Shown piece by piece: positions 49,972 to 61,698 of a stretch of 64,000 nt of DNA; position 1 is the first letter of the stretch; every line of letters starts with the position of its first letter. Source of the stretch: Ilex aquifolium. Taxonomy: Eukaryota; Streptophyta; Magnoliopsida; Aquifoliales; Aquifoliaceae. The stretch is from NCBI GenBank assembly GCA_951799425.1, contig OX637407.1, positions 26,471,691 to 26,535,690 on the forward strand, written 5' to 3'. The notes under the pieces were generated by a model. The model had not been told where the DNA came from, ran no database searches, and saw only the letters and a list, made by a program, of their open reading frames with translations. Both the position numbers and the translations under genes were made by a program.

Positions 49972-52900
49972 ATGAACGGAGCATGTTTGAAGTTCGAAAA
50001 GCCGATTCGGGACGCCATTTCGAGAATCCGGTTCGCTCCCCAATCCAACAATCTCCTCATCTCTTCTTGGGACGCCGTAAGCATTTACTTAAAAAATGGT
50101 ATTTTTAGGTACTTTTGTGTTTATGAACGTATAAGTTTATGAATATATGACTTTTTGGTTTGGTTTATGAGCAGAGTCTTCGTTTGTACGATGTGGGTAG
50201 CTATAATCTCAGATTGGAAACTCCCACGGAAGCTGCACTTCTTGATTGTTGTTTCCAGCAGGAGTCGGTTGCTTTTACCGCTGATTCTGATGGTTATATT
50301 AGAAGGTTGTTACATTAATGCCACTCTTTTTTTTCTTCATACCTATTTTGCTGTTGCCATAAAAATTCCATCTTGTTTTTGCTGTTTTATGCATCTAATT
50401 ACTTCATCTATGCTACATCTTGAAGTCATATCCAATTGAAAGGCTAAGTTACTGTGTAAGCATGTGAAAACTCGCATACAATTTTGACTTAGTAAAGGGT
50501 GTTTGAAGAGTCCCAGACTCTAGAGGCATAAGTAGTGCAATATTTCCTGGCAGTTTGGTGAGGGGGTCAACTTGATGCCATCTGGTATTGCGTGATTGTA
50601 TCAGAAGAATGACTAGCTGGGTATGAATAGCTTTTAAAGTATCCTTTCAAAAAGTCAGTTGAATTCAGCATTGTTCTTTGATTGTGCCACTGTTTAATGT
50701 GCTGGATTTTTGTTGTGTTACCAAAAAAATGGTTGCTTAAAAAGTAAAGTTTAAGGGAACAAATTATTTTGCACTTTCTCCTCAATGAAAAGAAGATATT
50801 TTCCATATTTGCCGCCTATAACTTCATATGAATCATATCTTCTGAACTGTTACTTATATTTAAGATAACAGTAAATGGTTAGTGCAGCGTCCTCTAAATA
50901 AATTTTGTAACTTTGAGATCTTTTGGGAAACTCTCTACCTGTGTTGTGTTGTGTCTCTTCGCTGCACGACCCCTTGAAGCCTGGTGTAATGAGAAGGAAA
51001 CAAAAGATAAAATGCCACCATATTGAAGTCTTCTATTTTCACTTCAGGCCAAAACTTTCAATGAATGAGGAAACTTCATTAGGATTGAAGTTGACATATG
51101 GGAAGGCGATTATGAAACGATAAATAAATCTTTCTTTACCATGTGAGGTTTTTTAATGAGGATGCCTAAAAGTCTATAGCATGTCATTTCATTCTTTATG
51201 GAATTACATTAATAGAAAACATAGTGCTATTTTAGAGAGTGTTGAAATGAAACAACCATTTTTCTTGAAAACCCTCATACGAATGAAACTGCCACCAGAA
51301 CTTGAATATTCAAGTCTATATTGGTGAAATCTAATGAATGATTTTGACAACTATGGCCTGGTGGTACAGCAAAAAAATAGAGAAACTGAGGAGCCTGTCA
51401 CTGCAACGACTCTGGATGTTTATTGGTAGCTTATGTTCCTAGCATTGTATTTTTTTGCTTGAAAAATTACTCACACTTGCAATGCTTACTATAGACTATA
51501 GAGTATATGCAATGTACATACATAATTTATGTCGCATGTGTGGATGAAATTTGCATGATAATATGCATGTTTTAAGAAAAATATCCTTTATTGTTTCTGT
51601 AGGCTTCTTTGATTATCTGACAACTTCCTTTTGTTCAACATTTCTGTTCCATCGAAGCCAACTACTCAATCAATATATGGGGTGTAGATCACTTAACCAT
51701 ATTTTGCTTTGCATTGCATACCTTAACACGAATAATAAATTTTCTGATATGTGTGTGCTGCTGCATTTTCATGTGGTTGTCTGTCATGATTATCAGATCC
51801 TATTAATGACTCCTTTTATCCACAAATTTTTTAGGTGTGATTTGCAATACGGAATCAATGAGAAAATTGGAAGTCATGACGATTTAGCAACTTGTGTTGA
51901 ATATTCTGATGAGACATGTAAGCAACTACTACCACCTAATCTCCATCACTATTAGTCGATTACTCTGCATGTCCATGCCAGTCATCTTTCTTTAAGATAG
52001 AAATGTTGCACAATTTATGTAAATAGATTCCAAAAGAAAAAAAACTGAGAAAGCAACAGAAAGTAATGCAACGAATTCCACGGTACATACTCTGGTCAAA
52101 TACTGGATCCTTTGTTTATAGATGTTGAAAGGTTCCCTAAGCACCTTGCCTGAGAGTTTATGGTCTTTCTCTAATGTGACTGTTGCTATCAGAGGGCTCC
52201 AATGCGCCCCCCAGACCAGTAAGCGTCTTCCCAATGATCATTCACTTTAACAGTCAAAACCCTCTCCAACTCTCTAGTTTCTCCTATTTCATTCTTCTAT
52301 ATATGTACATGTGTAGATTTGAGAGAGGAGAGGGAGAGATCCTATAGAAAAGTACCTATGAAGCTCCCTCTTCATGGTTCTCCTCTTGGGACTATTGGAC
52401 TAATGTAAAGCGAACTTGGAAGTGTCTATGGAAAGTCTCTCCTTTCTTTTCTTGAATCTGGTGGAGCTGGCTTTCTGAAAGACCAAAGCCTCCCATGTAT
52501 ACTTCCACAAAACCCTTTGAAAAGTTGCCTCCAAGTGTAAAAAATAAAAAAGATGGAGAGTAGACAAAAGATATACTTCCCTCCAAAAATGATCAATATT
52601 GATTATATCATTTGCACTGGATCATTATCAGCATATAGTTCCTGCAGTACAAGTTAAGATTTGTATGTTCATGATAAAGGACAGTAACTAATTGAATGAT
52701 ATATTTTATTTTAGACCAGAAACATGAAGGAAGATTCGTTGAATGGTCCTGTGCACCAACAAGTTCTAAAATTAAATATTATTTGTATGTTTTTTACTCT
52801 TAGCATTTTAATCTTGCTCTAGATACAAACATTTGTCATGCTTATGTGTCTCTCGTATGTTTCTGCTTTTTGGTTATGTATTCCAATTTCTTTTCATGAA

Positions 52901-55900
52901 GCAAAAAATAATTCCTTTGTTTCTTTTTCCCTGACATAGGTCAACTAATAACATCTGGATGGGATAAAAAGATATTGTCTTGGGATACTCGTTCAATGAA
53001 GGCTCATGGATGTTTGAACAATCTAGGTGTAGAGGTGGAGTCTATGTCACTCTCTGGGTTTTATTTGATGGCTGCCATTGGGCCATCAGTGAACATGTAT
53101 GACTTGCGTAACTTTAGCAGACCTGTTCATGCAAAAGAATCATGCATGGACATTCGAATAAGATGTGTCCGCCCGATTCTTGGTTATGAAGGTATTGTGA
53201 AAAGGTTGTGTTCATCTAGGTATTGCATGTCTTGCGTCATCCAGTTGTTCTTGTACTTGGATATAGCCTCGCCTGTATGTTGGATGCGTACTCGATCAAT
53301 TCAGAGTATTCACCATTATAGGTATCTGCTATGCAGAATGAATTGCACTCTTAAGCAATGTTTTATGTATGTGTTATTAGGTTCTTTTTGTTTTTCATGT
53401 TTTTTGTTGCCCTGATTTATTTCATACAAATCTTCTAGGTAGTGAATATTGTTAGAGTAGTCTTGTATATTTAATATTAAGGGTTTCTTTATTTTATGTT
53501 GCCCTATTATGTCTGAACAAATACATTATTGCAGGATTTGTAGTTGGATCAATTGATGGAAGGGTAGCACTGAAGTATATATATTCATCTAATTCCGGCA
53601 ATGACGGGTGAGTTTAAGTTGTGGCAATAAAAATATGTCAAACCTTATTAAAAGTTTCTTGCTACTGCTCTACGTATGCTATTGTGCATTGTGGATATTC
53701 TTGATATGCAACTTAATCTGAAACTGAATGTAACCTCATTAGCCTTGTTTCATTGCCGAGAGATGTAAAAAGCTAGGAAGCTCGAACACTCTTAAGAAGG
53801 TGACTTATCCGTGTCTGACATGTGTCCGACACTTTTGGTGATGTCTCTGACCCTTCATTAGACCATGTCTTCGACTAAAAAATAAGCATGTGCCAACATG
53901 GAATTAATAAAGCTTGAAAATTTGACAAATGACTATCCTATAATGTTGAATAATATACAGGTGTTAAAACTAATCATGTTGAAATTTTACCGAAATGTAC
54001 TAAGAAAAGCAAAAGATGCATCAAAATTTTACTCAACAAGAAGACTTGAGGAAAGAATTGACTAGAAATGTTGTTGGAGCTAGTCCAAACGTAATCTTCT
54101 CTAAGATTTTTAGTTTGTGTTATTAATTATTTCTCGCTTTCTCCTCAACACACTGGAGCCTAATTCTGGAAATCTTGATATATGAAACTCAAAAAGTGCT
54201 CTTGTATCACACTGCTATGATCCCCCTCAATTTCAGTATGATAACTCCTGTCATAAGTGCAGGATTTGAAACTTAGTAGTCTAGACTCTATTTGAGCTCT
54301 TAGCAAAACATATTGTTTAACTAAGATATATTGGGGGTGTGGATATTTTAGATAACATGATTTATTGGCTTATATTTTGCATTCTTATGAACCATTGCAG
54401 ATATGTTTTTCGATGTCAGCCAAAGGCAAAGGATGGAAGGCATCATCTTGCAGCGGTGAATGACATTTCATTTAGCCCATCGTATGTGTTCCTTTCTTAT
54501 TAGATTACTAACATTAATTATTGACTCTTACATTGATAAGGTTTTTGTATTAATTAGCATTTGCGGCACTTTTGTCACCGGTGATAATAAAGGTCATGTT
54601 ATCACATGGGATGCTAAAAGCAAGAAAAGATTATTTGAGGTACTCTCTTCTTCTAATAGGACGTAACTCAGCATGTGTTGTGTTCAAAGTGAAATTGATA
54701 TATTGCACCCTAATTTCTTGTGGGGCCATGGTCTAGTGTAGTAGTAAAATGCTTGAGAAATTGAGCTAACAACCGTAAGATTATGGATGCAAATACGAGG
54801 GGAGTCGCATTGTTCACTTAACGCCCAAAATTTTGTATCCAGTGCTCCCCTCCTAACACCTTCGGTTAATGGGGGTCAACTTTCTTCAACAAGAATGAAT
54901 TGATAGTAAAGAGATTTGCTTGCCAATTGAAGATGTTTAAATCAAGATAAGTCAAGGGCACATAGAAACGGTCGCTGCTTAGTCTCATCTGAGAGCTTAA
55001 TCTTAAATGCTATTAGTGCATCTAAATAAATTTTAATGTAGTAACTTTTGGAGACTAACAGTATTTAAGCTTCATTTGTTGTCTTGATGATATATATATT
55101 ACTTATTTGGGTTAGAGAAATTATTGCTAGTTGAAAATGATGTAGGATATCATCTGTCCCCTTTTTTGTTTGTGCTGACATTTGCAGACAATTTCAACAT
55201 AATTGGCCATACAATACTTGTTTTTGTTTGTACTGTATTTGTGTTAATTGTTTCAAGTATGTGGTGTTCATGTCAAAACCTTCTGTTGCTTTTATAGTTC
55301 AGCAGCTTTCTACCTCAACGTCATCGAATTTTGGTGTTTGAATTGTAAAGAGAGCTTGTATCCTCCATCGAATAATTAAGTCCACCCAAGGTTGGTTTAT
55401 ATAGTTGAGGGGTCACTCCACCCATTGCCAATTGGTTTTTGCTTGGATGCTCTAACATTGTATCAGAACTGGGCCTTGGGTTGTTAGTTAGGGCCAAGTC
55501 TCTTACCCAGTTGAATTTCCCGGTATGTATGATTATTTGTTTGTTTGTTAGCCCCATATGCGAGCTCGGATCCCACGTGAAGGAGGGTGTAAAGAGAGTT
55601 TGTATTGTCCATCGAATAAGTAGGACCATCTAAGGTTGGTTTATATACTTGAGGGGTTACTCTACTCATTGCTAATTGGTTTTGGGTTGGATGGTCTACC
55701 ATGAATGAAAAATCTCACTTCGCTGTTTCCACAAAGTTGTTCTCACATGCCTTGTTTTTTTACCTTGATAGCTTTTTTTCTTTTCCCATTCATTTAATTT
55801 CTGGCTGTCAATATACTTCTGACAGTCCTCTAACTTTCTCTTACTTTCAGCTTCCAAGACATCTCAACAGCATTGCCTCCTTATCATACAACCGTGGAGG

Positions 55901-57104
55901 ACAACTCCTGGCAGTTGCATCAAGCTACACTTACCAAGAAGCTAATGAATTGTAAGTAAATCTTATCTTTTAAGATTCGTTAATTGTGTTTTTTTTTAAC
56001 AAACTTTCATTTCATAGAAAGTGAATAAAGATGGGGGATCCTACAGTTGTTAATTTATCATAAATCCTATATATGGTAGCTGGTTATCATGTATGCATAT
56101 TGTTGGCATGTCAAGCGTGTTCAATCTTTTTTTTTTCCTGATGGTTTGCATCAATGATTGCAAACACCACTTTTATACACTTGAAGTTCTCAGTAAACAA
56201 TAGGATTCATGAAACAGTAACGTGAAACAAATAGGACAGACCAGAATAAATGGGACAACATAAAAGGACTGATAGAGGCACACTTTTGGTGCAAGGATTA
56301 CTCCGTGGCACTGAAATTTATCATCTACAATTATTTCATCAATGACTCCAGTGTGGAGATGAAAGCTTAAAATCTGGTTATTAATGGATGCCGGGAGTGG
56401 ATAAGTGGGAAGTACTTTGTTTTGGGTGATATGTTTGTTTTGTGATCATAATCTATTTTGTTCACACAGAGGTCAGTAGCACCATGCTTGCTTCTAATCG
56501 TTTTATGATCCGCAACACAAGTACCACTCTTATTCATGGCCTGCAAAATACCATCTAATACAGTAAAGGAGTTTCCATTTTTTGTTAGGAATTAGTTTCA
56601 CCTGGCTTAAAATTTCTTAGGTACTTGGATGAACCCAAATCTTGTCATGACTGCTATTGCTTGGTTCTTCTTGGACATCCCTGAACCATCTCAAATTGAT
56701 GCTCCTTAATGCAATGTTGCTTAATGGTTGGGTTACACAAATCTTATCATTCTTAATTCATTATCTTATCTCTCTTCTCCATGTGAACTGCTGCATCTCC
56801 ATGAAAGTTGCATATGATCTTGGTTCCCTGTTGTTCAAATGGCGTAAACCTTAATAGTTATGTGATCTCATAGTACAGTTGGATAACTTATCCAGTATTC
56901 ATAGGGTGACTTGAGGAATTAGAAACACAGTAACATTGTTCTTGTGACTTAAAAAATTTAGTCATTCGTCTACGTGCTATTCAATTGACCTAAATTGTGC
57001 ACTTTGCCTGTGATAGAGAAGAGCCTCCTCAAATATACATACATGAAATGGATGAAAGATACTTTGGATCAGGTTCAGCTTCAAGCTCAAGCAGGAAAAC
57101 ATAA
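49972..57104 (+). CDS. BUB3.3: BUB3-type WD40 protein (BUB3.3-like)
   Basis: Nine exons: 49972-50076, 50175-50305, 51835-51917, 52940-53191, 53535-53607, 54401-54481, 54558-54639, 55851-55951, 57017-57104. All phases agree, giving 331 residues. Seen: WD40 blades with ISRIRFAPQSNNLLISSWDA, SLRLYDV, TSGWDKKILSWDTRS, VNMYDLRN, FVVGSIDGRVALKY, VNDISFSPS, FVTGDNKGHVITWDAKSKKR and IASLSYNRGGQLLAVASS, then PPQIYIHEMDE near the C-terminus. Known: BUB3 is a seven-bladed spindle-checkpoint protein; plant BUB3.3 is the divergent member of the family. The call of BUB3.3 over BUB3.1/3.2 rests on the divergent blades and on the neighbours MINE1 and RRG. Large introns carry a TRIM (55344) and other repeats. 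Confidence 0.9.
53766..54000. repeat. Relative of the 22228 repeat in a BUB3-like intron
   Basis: GGAAGCTCGAACACTCTTAA and GTGTCTGACATGTGTCCGAC, followed by CTTGAAAATTTGACAAATGA, resemble the left part of the element at 22228-23657 (CTTGAAAATTTGGAAAAATG there). It is truncated. Confidence 0.5.
54724..54900 (+). repeat. SINE-like fragment
   Basis: CATGGTCTAGTGTAGTAGTA resembles an A box, and a weak B-box-like TTATGGATGCAAATAC follows about 50 bases later. No clear tail or duplication was found, so the call is tentative. It lies in an intron of the BUB3-like gene. Confidence 0.35.
55344..55701 (+). mobile_element. TRIM (miniature LTR retrotransposon) 2
   Basis: Two 114-bp terminal repeats (55344-55457 and 55588-55701) start TGTAAAGAGAG and share GGTTGGTTTATATA. 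A primer site of the tRNA-Met type, TTGTATCAGAACTGGG, directly follows the left repeat, and GTGAAGGAGGG precedes the right one. The 5-bp TGAAT is repeated exactly at both flanks. 358 bp in total, with no coding capacity, inside an intron of the BUB3-like gene. Confidence 0.9.
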
Positions 57105-57416
57105 CTGCAAATGATATGTTTCGAACAAAGGTGATGGCTTACATCTTTATATGAAGTTCAGTTTTTACAATTTCTAGTTGCATGTATATGGTTAGCTGGC
57201 TTGCATATTAAATTCTCAATCTTCCTGCAACAGGAGTTGCAATGTATTTTTTGGGCCATTTGCATTGCATTTCAGAAATCAATGGTTTGAAGGATCTTGA
57301 GAGTTTCACTTTGGTCTTCTAAATTTTGAATCGGGCCACGCGATTCTGAATAAAATTTGTATCTATCTTTCACCCTAGAGTTTGGGGAAGCACTTTGTCC
57401 TAGAAACAACTATTAC
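57105..57416. other. 3' flank of the BUB3-like gene
   Basis: Probable 3'UTR. The LTR element starts about 310 bases after the stop codon and may lie close to, or within, the transcript end. Confidence 0.4.
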
Positions 57417-58212
57417 TGATGATGGACAAAATTGTCTTGTGCAAGATCAACAGTCAAGAATGTATAAGGGTGTAATTAATGAGCAACTAACAAGCAATCA
57501 ATGACAATCTAAGAATTAAAACGATAAACAATAGATCAACACAGGAATGTATAGTGGTTCGGTCTCGGATAACCTACTCCACTTTCGGGAATGGCAGCGG
57601 TGGTCTGGTGTTCTTTATTGATAAAATATCAGTTATCGGAGAGTTACAGTGCTTTGAGAGAGAGAGAGAGCAATGTGTAGAGGTATGTGAGGTATTGGAG
57701 GCGTCTCCCAAGGTCCTGAAGAGGTGTTGGGCATGTGTCTTCTTCTTTGTGGAGATGACTTACATTATAAAGGTTTACAAAGGCGGTGAGGCGGTCACTA
57801 TAATTTAGTAAGTACAGCTAAGGTAGGATTCTACCACTTTGGTAAGCATAATCATGGTAGGATTTGATCTCCGTGCTACGTATCCTGATATTCTCTCCCT
57901 CGTGCCCTTATTACTTCAGAGGATGATCCTGAGTTGGATTGGTCTTGATGTTGATCTTGAGCTTGGACTTGGAGTAGAGAAGGGAGAAGAGTAACACGGC
58001 GGCGCCCTCTTGGGTGACCCCTTGGGTGGCGCCCCCTTGAGAGTATCCCCTTGGGCTCCTCATTGATGTGTTAGACTCCTCCTTGATGACTTGGACTCCT
58101 TTCGGACTTCGATGGCGTGAGCCCCTATTAATTTATTGGGCCTGGATCGCCTTTTACTGACTTGGGCCTTCTTGATTTGTTGGGTCTGAACCAGTTAATT
58201 TTGGACTCATCA
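57417..58212 (-). repeat. 3' LTR of element 2
   Basis: 796 bp. It has a short GA run near 57655-57670 where the partner LTR has a long one. Confidence 0.93.
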
Positions 58213-58409
58213 TTTGTCCCTCATGTTCCAAGCTTCTGACTTTTTTGTGAGAGGAAGGGGTTGAGGGCATGTACTTCGTCTTCACTTGAGTGAGTAGAAA
58301 TTTTCTTATTTTTCACGGTACTTTTTCAAGACTTACTGAATTTATCAGTATCACATAAATATTTTTTTTTTTTAAAGCATTCTGATGGGCAACTTTTTCA
58401 GCCCACAAT

Positions 58410-58900
58410 TATTGACTTTTTTTTTTCCTTCTTCCTTGGCGTTGGTCTCCTTTTTTTTTTTTTTAAATTTCTTCCTTGGTCTCCCTGGGCGTCGCCTCTT
58501 GGTTATTCCCTCTTTCTTTTCTTTTTTTTTTTTTTTGCTTTTTTTCTCTTGGCTTGGGCGCCGCTTTCTTGGGTTGACCCCCTTTCCTTCTCTTTTTTTT
58601 TTCTTTTTTCTTCACTTGGGCGCCGCCCTCTTTGCTCCCTCTCTCTTTTCCTTTTTTTTTTTTTTTTTCTTCTCATCACTTGGGCGCTGGCCTCCCTTGT
58701 TTCCTCTTTTCTTTTTTGTTTTTTTTCTTCTTTTGTTGCTTGGGCTTGGGCGCCGCCTTCTCCTCTCTCATCTTTTTTTTTTTTTCTTTTCTTCACTTGG
58801 GCGCCGCCCTCTCTCTTTTCCTTTTTTTTTTGTTTTTTATTTGGCTTTGGTCTGCCCTGGGCACCGCCCTTTGCTTCCCCTTTCTTTTTTTTTGATGCAA
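58410..58900. repeat. Pyrimidine-rich block with CTTGGGCGCCGCC motifs
   Basis: Long T and TTC runs are punctuated by about eight copies of CTTGGGCGCCGCC-like motifs. Frames of 90-180 codons on both strands come from the composition. Confidence 0.8.
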
Positions 58901-59579
58901 AGTGAGGAAAGGCTTTGGTGAAGAGTCTGTGGGCAGTGTGGGCGACGCCCTGTCAGATGCGCGGCTTGGGTCTTGCACTAGTCGGTCGTGAAGGTGAGCT
59001 GGGAGACTGGGCGAGATGGGAGGACCCCATCCCCATGGGCGACACTAGCGCTTTGCTGGACGACGTCTTCTTTGATGTGGACCCCGATACGACACCAAAT
59101 GTAAAGGGAGGCTTGGTGGGCGGCGCCAGCTTGACAGGCGAGACAGGAGCATTGCAAGCGACTTTGGGCGCCTCCTTTGAGCGAGAAGGAGAGTTGGACG
59201 CCTCCTTTGGGCGAGAGGAAGAACTGGGAGGAGCCAGGAGGAGATTGGGCACTGGTTGGTGCTGTCTGGCATGCATGGGCAACAGTGGAGGCTCTCTTTG
59301 CTTTTTAGAGTAGAGTTTTTCCCTCTTCTCAAGAGACCGAGGTTTTATGCCCCCAATGCTTCTCGGTTAGGGTCCGATTGCTGGGTTGCTTCCCGGGAGA
59401 TGGGACCCGGTGGTGCCCCCACTCTTTCCCAGACTGGGACTTCTGTGTATACTAGAGCTAGCTGTTGTACTGATGTAGGAGTTGAAACTCCAATGCGGAC
59501 GACCTGAGTTTGAAAAGTGTGTCTGATAAAAATAATGTTATTTCAACATTAAAATATTTAACATGATTACCTGAAGCAA

Positions 59580-59860
59580 AAAGGCAGACTGTTTGCATGA
59601 GAGCAAAGTCAGAGTTGTAGACGTCCCATGAGAGGGCCGCATGAGCTGAGGCCGAGCTACGTATAGTTTTGGGAGATGACTGTTGTAGCAGAGACTTATT
59701 AGGTGATTTGCGCGAGAACAGAGTCATAGGCCGAGCTACGTATAGTCTCGGGAGATGGCTGCCGTAGCAGAGACGACTATTTGCGTGAGAATAGAGTCAT
59801 AGGCTGAGCTACGTATAGTCTCAGGAGATGGCTGCCGTAGCAGAGGCTTACTAAGTGTGT
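59580..59860. repeat. Tandem repeats with CCGAGCTACGTATAGT
   Basis: Three imperfect copies of a unit of about 75 bp containing GAGCTACGTATAGT, GGGAGATGGCTGCCGTAGCA and TGCGTGAGA. The layout recalls the tandem array of element 1, but the sequence differs. Confidence 0.7.
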
Positions 59861-59927
59861 CCCGCACTCTTCTCTGGCTTTGTATTTGATTTTCTTTTTT
59901 TATACTTTTCGCTTTGAATGCTTATAG

Positions 59928-60281
59928 GTGGCTGCTGCTTTGCCCTGCTTGTTTACAAATACGCTGAAGATCAAGGAGGCAATCGATGTCCAGGCAGCGG
60001 AGAGGCGGGCACATGAGGCTGCTGAAGAGCAGTTAAGGTTTGAGCGACAGGCACGAGAGGATGCCGTGAAACTGTTAAGGCTCGAGCGGCAGGCACGAGA
60101 GGATTCCGCTGAGAAGTTGAGGCTAGCGCATGAAAGGGCTGCTCAACTTGAGGCTGACCTTCGAGTAGCACTTGAGAGAGCTACTAGGCCAGAGGCTCAT
60201 TCCATAGAGATGAAGGAGATTGGAGAGATGATGCTGAGGAGCTGGGCGCCTGGTGGGCCCCTGCTGCTGGGTGCCTGGTGA
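59928..60281 (+). other. Antisense coiled-coil reading frame inside element 2
   Basis: The frame has no usual ATG at its start and runs against the element's own strand. From about 59985 it encodes a charged heptad-like stretch with the repeated unit RLERQARED and sequence such as KLRLAHERAAQLEADLR, typical of a coiled coil. The repeated unit recurs at 42-bp spacing. It could be a captured gene fragment, a remnant of another transposon protein, or a chance product of GC-rich repeats. No function is assigned. Confidence 0.35.
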
Positions 60282-60690
60282 GAGGGGGTGAGACTCCTCG
60301 TCTAGGCGGCATCATGGGAGCGCTCAAGGTGGAGAGGGTGAGACCCTTCGTCGGCATCATGGGGGTGCCCAAGGTGGAGAGGCGAGACCCCTCGTCTAGG
60401 CACCATGGGGGCGCCCAAGGTAGAGAGGGCGAGACCCTTCGTTAGCATCATGGGGGTACCCAAGGTGGAGAGGTGAGACCCCTCGTCTAGGCATCATGGG
60501 GGCGCCCAAGGTAGAGAGGGTGAAACCCTTCGTCGGCATTATGGGGGGCGCCCAAGGTGGAGAGGGAGAGACCCCTCGTTGGCATCATGGGGGGCGCCCA
60601 AGGTAGAGAGGGTAAGACCCCTATCTGGGTGGCATTATGGGAGGCGCCCAAGGTGGAGAGGGTGAGACCTTTCGTCGGCATCTACTACTG
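60270..60690. repeat. Minisatellite of about 55-60 bp units
   Basis: About seven copies of a unit with GGCATCATGGGGGCGCCCAA, GGTGGAGAGG and GAGACCCCTCGTC, varying in length by a few bases. It directly follows the coiled-coil frame. Confidence 0.85.
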
Positions 60691-61129
60691 AGGGCGCCTG
60701 GTGCTGGGCGCCTGAGGCGCGGGGTGCTTGAGGCGCGGGGTGCCTGAGATTGGGCGCTGAGGCTGGGCGCCTGCTGTTGCTGGGCGCCTAGCAATGTTCG
60801 CCTTTTGTCTACCTTGTTGTGAGGCCAAGTTCAGACTTTTGTAAACTGTCTGTAAATTTTAGGAAAACACAACAATTATTGACACAATAATCTTCGCAGA
60901 AAGTTATTTCATAAAATAATAAATGACAGAATAGATAATCTAAAACAATAAAGAATAGATGAGAGTCACTGGATTCTCTCTCGTCCTTTTGCGCAGGTAC
61001 ATGAGGAGGGGGAACACGTGAGTTCCCTGCGCGCTAAGGAGGGACTACTGGGCGAGAGGCGCCTTGGCGTGGTCCTGGGGCGCTCTGGCGAGGGCCCCAT
61101 GGCGGGGTGCTGCTTGGCTCCCTGAGTGA

Positions 61130-61332
61130 TTAGGCTGTTGCTCCTTTCCTGTTGGAAGGAGTGGGGTTCCTCAAACAGGGTGAGGGGTGACGCCTCCTTA
61201 GAGTAGTTGCATGGTCTGTAGGAGCTGTTGCCCGACGACGGGGGTCTCCGTAGCAGATGGCTCCGAGGGTGCGAGGGGAGGCGGAGCCTCCTTCTGGTGT
61301 GCCGGGTTGTTGTACCCCGGTTGTTAACTCAT
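61130..61332 (-). pseudogene. Gag leader remnant of element 2
   Basis: On the minus strand ATG 61332 is followed by TAA at codon 3, then QPGYNNPAHQKEAPPPLAP and LLQTMQLL, then a TAA before GGVTPHP. Element 1 has the same plan (ATG, one codon, stop; EEVAPPLLA; LDTMQQLV; TAA, GGVQPG). The gag domain itself is absent here. Described only as found. Confidence 0.65.
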
Positions 61333-61405
61333 TGATCGGGTAGTGATTGTCATGGAATAGCAAGGTGGTAGAACACTTAGTCGGTTCCCACAGGCGGCGC
61401 CAAAC

Positions 61406-61641
61406 TGATGATGCACAAAATTGTCTTGTGCAAGATCAATAGTCAAGAATGTATAAGGGTGTAATTAATGAGCAACTAACAAACAATCAATGTCAATCAA
61501 AGAATTAAAACGATAAACAATAGATCAACACAACGATGTATAGTGGTTCGGTCTCGGATAACCTACTCCACTTTCGGGAATGGCAGCGGTGGCCTGATGT
61601 TCTTTATTAATAAAATATCAGTCACCGGAGAGTTACAGTGT

Positions 61642-61698
<57 letters not shown>

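Noticed and set aside
58385..58921. 178-codon plus-strand frame rich in Phe, Leu and Ser
   Set aside because: It is a by-product of T-rich and TTC-rich low-complexity DNA inside LTR element 2; overlapping frames on both strands are open for the same reason.
61646..61696. CRISPR-like or regulatory meaning of the long GA repeat
   Set aside because: It is a plain GA microsatellite expanded in one LTR only; the partner LTR has the short form.
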